Program-made: the position numbers and the translations under genes | From: Spirochaetota bacterium | GTDB lineage: Bacteria > Spirochaetota > UBA4802 > JAFGJZ01 | Assembly (NCBI GenBank): GCA_023396665.1 | Contig: JAEWVL010000223.1 | Coordinates: forward strand, 1 to 5,422 | Reading direction: 5' to 3' | Length of the DNA stretch: 5,422 nt | The notes under the pieces: model-generated | What the model was told of the DNA's origin: nothing | Seen by the model: only the letters and a program-made list of their open reading frames with translations | Databases searched by the model: none | In this document: positions 4,638-5,422 of the stretch, piece after piece | Layout of the letters: the number at the start of each line of letters is the position of its first letter | Numbering within the stretch: position 1 is the first letter of the stretch

Positions 4638-4673
4638 ACAAGTAACGCAAATCTTTAATAAATGAGGACATTC

Positions 4674-5422
4674 ATGAAATATCAATGTTTGGGAAATACG
4701 GATATGAGTATTTCGAGAATCGGTTTCGGGGCATGGGCCATCGGCGGTGGTGAATGGATCTATGGTTGGGGGGAGCAGGATGACAGCGAATCGCTTAAAA
4801 CAATTCACGCTGCCCTTGATGAGGGTGTAAACTGGATTGATACTGCGGTTACGTATGGAGGAGGGCATTCAGAACAGATCGTTGGAAAGGCAATTCGGGG
4901 AATGAAAGAAAAACCGCTAATCTTTACAAAATGCGGTATCGTATGGGATGAGGAAAACAAAGTCTCACAAAACCTGTCAGCTGAATCATTGCGTATACAA
5001 ATCGAAGGATCACTGACCCGTCTGGGTATAGATTGTATTGATCTGTATCAAATACACTGGCCGTATACCGATGAACAGAACATGGAGGGTTGGTATACTA
5101 TCAACGAGCTTAAAAGAGAGGGAAAAATACGTTATGCCGGTGTTTCCAATTTTTCTGTAGAACAGATGAAAATGATAAGTGAGATAGCTCCTGTTAGTTC
5201 AAACCAGATTCCGTATTCGATCGTTACTCCGGATGCAAGTAAGCAGATAATGCCATATTGTGCTCAAAACGGTATTGGTGTCCTGAATTACTCTCCGCTT
5301 GGGTCGGGATTATTGACCGGCAGGATGAGCAGGGAGAGATTTGAGCTATTGCCGGAAAATGATATTCGACGAGACAATTTAAATTATAAGGAACAGAAAT
5401 TTACGAAAAATCTTGCCCTGGG
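4674..5422 (+). CDS. Aldo/keto reductase, N-terminal 249 residues (3' truncated by window edge)
   Basis: This is a NADPH-type aldo/keto reductase of the general bacterial superfamily (YajO/IolS-like by motif), a cytosolic (beta/alpha)8 barrel that reduces aldehydes or ketones. Translation from the ATG at 4674 gives 249 residues without a stop before the window ends; family members are usually about 310-340 residues. The start follows GAGGA (4664-4668) by 5 nt and gives the typical opening MKYQCLGNTDMSISRIGFGAW. The catalytic tetrad is complete: Asp56 (NWIDTA), Tyr61 (TYGGGHSE), Lys86 (IFTKCG) and His128 (YQIHWP). Other barrel motifs are SLTRLGIDCIDLYQIH (113-128), GKIRYAGVSNFS (150-161), a Gln in SSNQIPYS (175-182) and GVLNYSPLGSGLLTG (202-216), the last being the phosphate-binding loop region. 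It is separated from the dehydrogenase by 386 bp and has its own regulated-looking promoter, so it is probably not in the same operon. The substrate is unknown. Confidence 0.93.
   Translation, partial: MKYQCLGNTDMSISRIGFGAWAIGGGEWIYGWGEQDDSESLKTIHAALDEGVNWIDTAVTYGGGHSEQIVGKAIRGMKEKPLIFTKCGIVWDEENKVSQNLSAESLRIQIEGSLTRLGIDCIDLYQIHWPYTDEQNMEGWYTINELKREGKIRYAGVSNFSVEQMKMISEIAPVSSNQIPYSIVTPDASKQIMPYCAQNGIGVLNYSPLGSGLLTGRMSRERFELLPENDIRRDNLNYKEQKFTKNLAL

Larger units (their letters stand above)
4288..4673. other. Intergenic region between ALDH and aldo/keto reductase
   Basis: This 386-bp region has no supported gene. An open frame at 4300-4554 starts with TTG, lacks a ribosome binding site and resembles nothing I recognise; the frame at 4416-4610 ends in repeat-derived Val-Gln units. 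The region holds a weak terminator-like hairpin (4307-4364), about 190 nt (4365-4552) in which I see nothing distinct, three tandem 9-bp repeats (4569-4595) and the aldo/keto reductase promoter with its dyad (4607-4637). AAGTAACG occurs twice (4553-4560 and 4640-4647), flanking the repeats and promoter. Confidence 0.7.

Noticed and set aside
4512..4868. 118-codon minus-strand frame across the aldo/keto reductase start
   Set aside because: It is opposite the reductase N-terminus and its promoter. The repeated Tyr-Asp-Leu units come from the 9-bp DNA repeats, not from a protein repeat.

Overview
The window looks like chromosomal DNA from a spirochaete. The main reason is the two tandem genes for short flagellins of the FlaB type, the core-filament proteins of spirochaetal periplasmic flagella. 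They have the hallmarks MRINHNMSAIFA at the N-terminus, SRIRDADMA/ARIRDADMA near the C-terminus, no variable D2/D3 insert, and a length of about 280 residues. Base composition is moderate. All real genes lie on the + strand. I cannot name a genus from the sequence alone.

Layout. (1) 1-584: 3' two-thirds of a first flaB gene, cut by the left edge and closed by an intrinsic terminator (631-680). (2) 585-930: intergenic region with that terminator, a perfect 18-bp inverted repeat (719-763) lacking a T-tract, a poorly defined promoter zone, and a leader hairpin just before the ribosome binding site. (3) 931-1773: a complete second flaB gene followed by a textbook terminator (1819-1859). (4) 1923-2273: a flaG-family gene behind its own leader hairpin and a Shine-Dalgarno that resembles a CsrA site. 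(5) 2388-2513: a sigma70-like promoter and a structured leader feeding a two-gene operon: a single-domain STAS protein of the anti-anti-sigma type (2514-2807) and, 4 nt later, an ALDH3-like aldehyde dehydrogenase (2812-4287) with an unusual lysine-rich N-terminus. (6) 4288-4673: intergenic, with a weak terminator-like hairpin, three tandem 9-bp repeats and a promoter with an 18-bp dyad lying across its spacer and -10. (7) 4674-5422: an aldo/keto reductase gene cut by the right edge.

How the parts fit. The left half is a flagellar filament block: two filament subunits plus FlaG, a modulator of filament length or assembly. The terminators imply that each flagellin has its own transcript, so the subunits can be dosed separately. 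The right half is about signalling and carbonyl metabolism. The STAS switch protein and the aldehyde dehydrogenase share a transcript and appear translationally coupled. The aldo/keto reductase has its own promoter, apparently built for repression or activation. The gene families are all known. The least ordinary parts are the unexplained palindromes and leader structures, the STAS-ALDH pairing, the ALDH tail and cofactor-site change, and the promoter dyad. I see no mobile element, CRISPR array, tRNA or rRNA.
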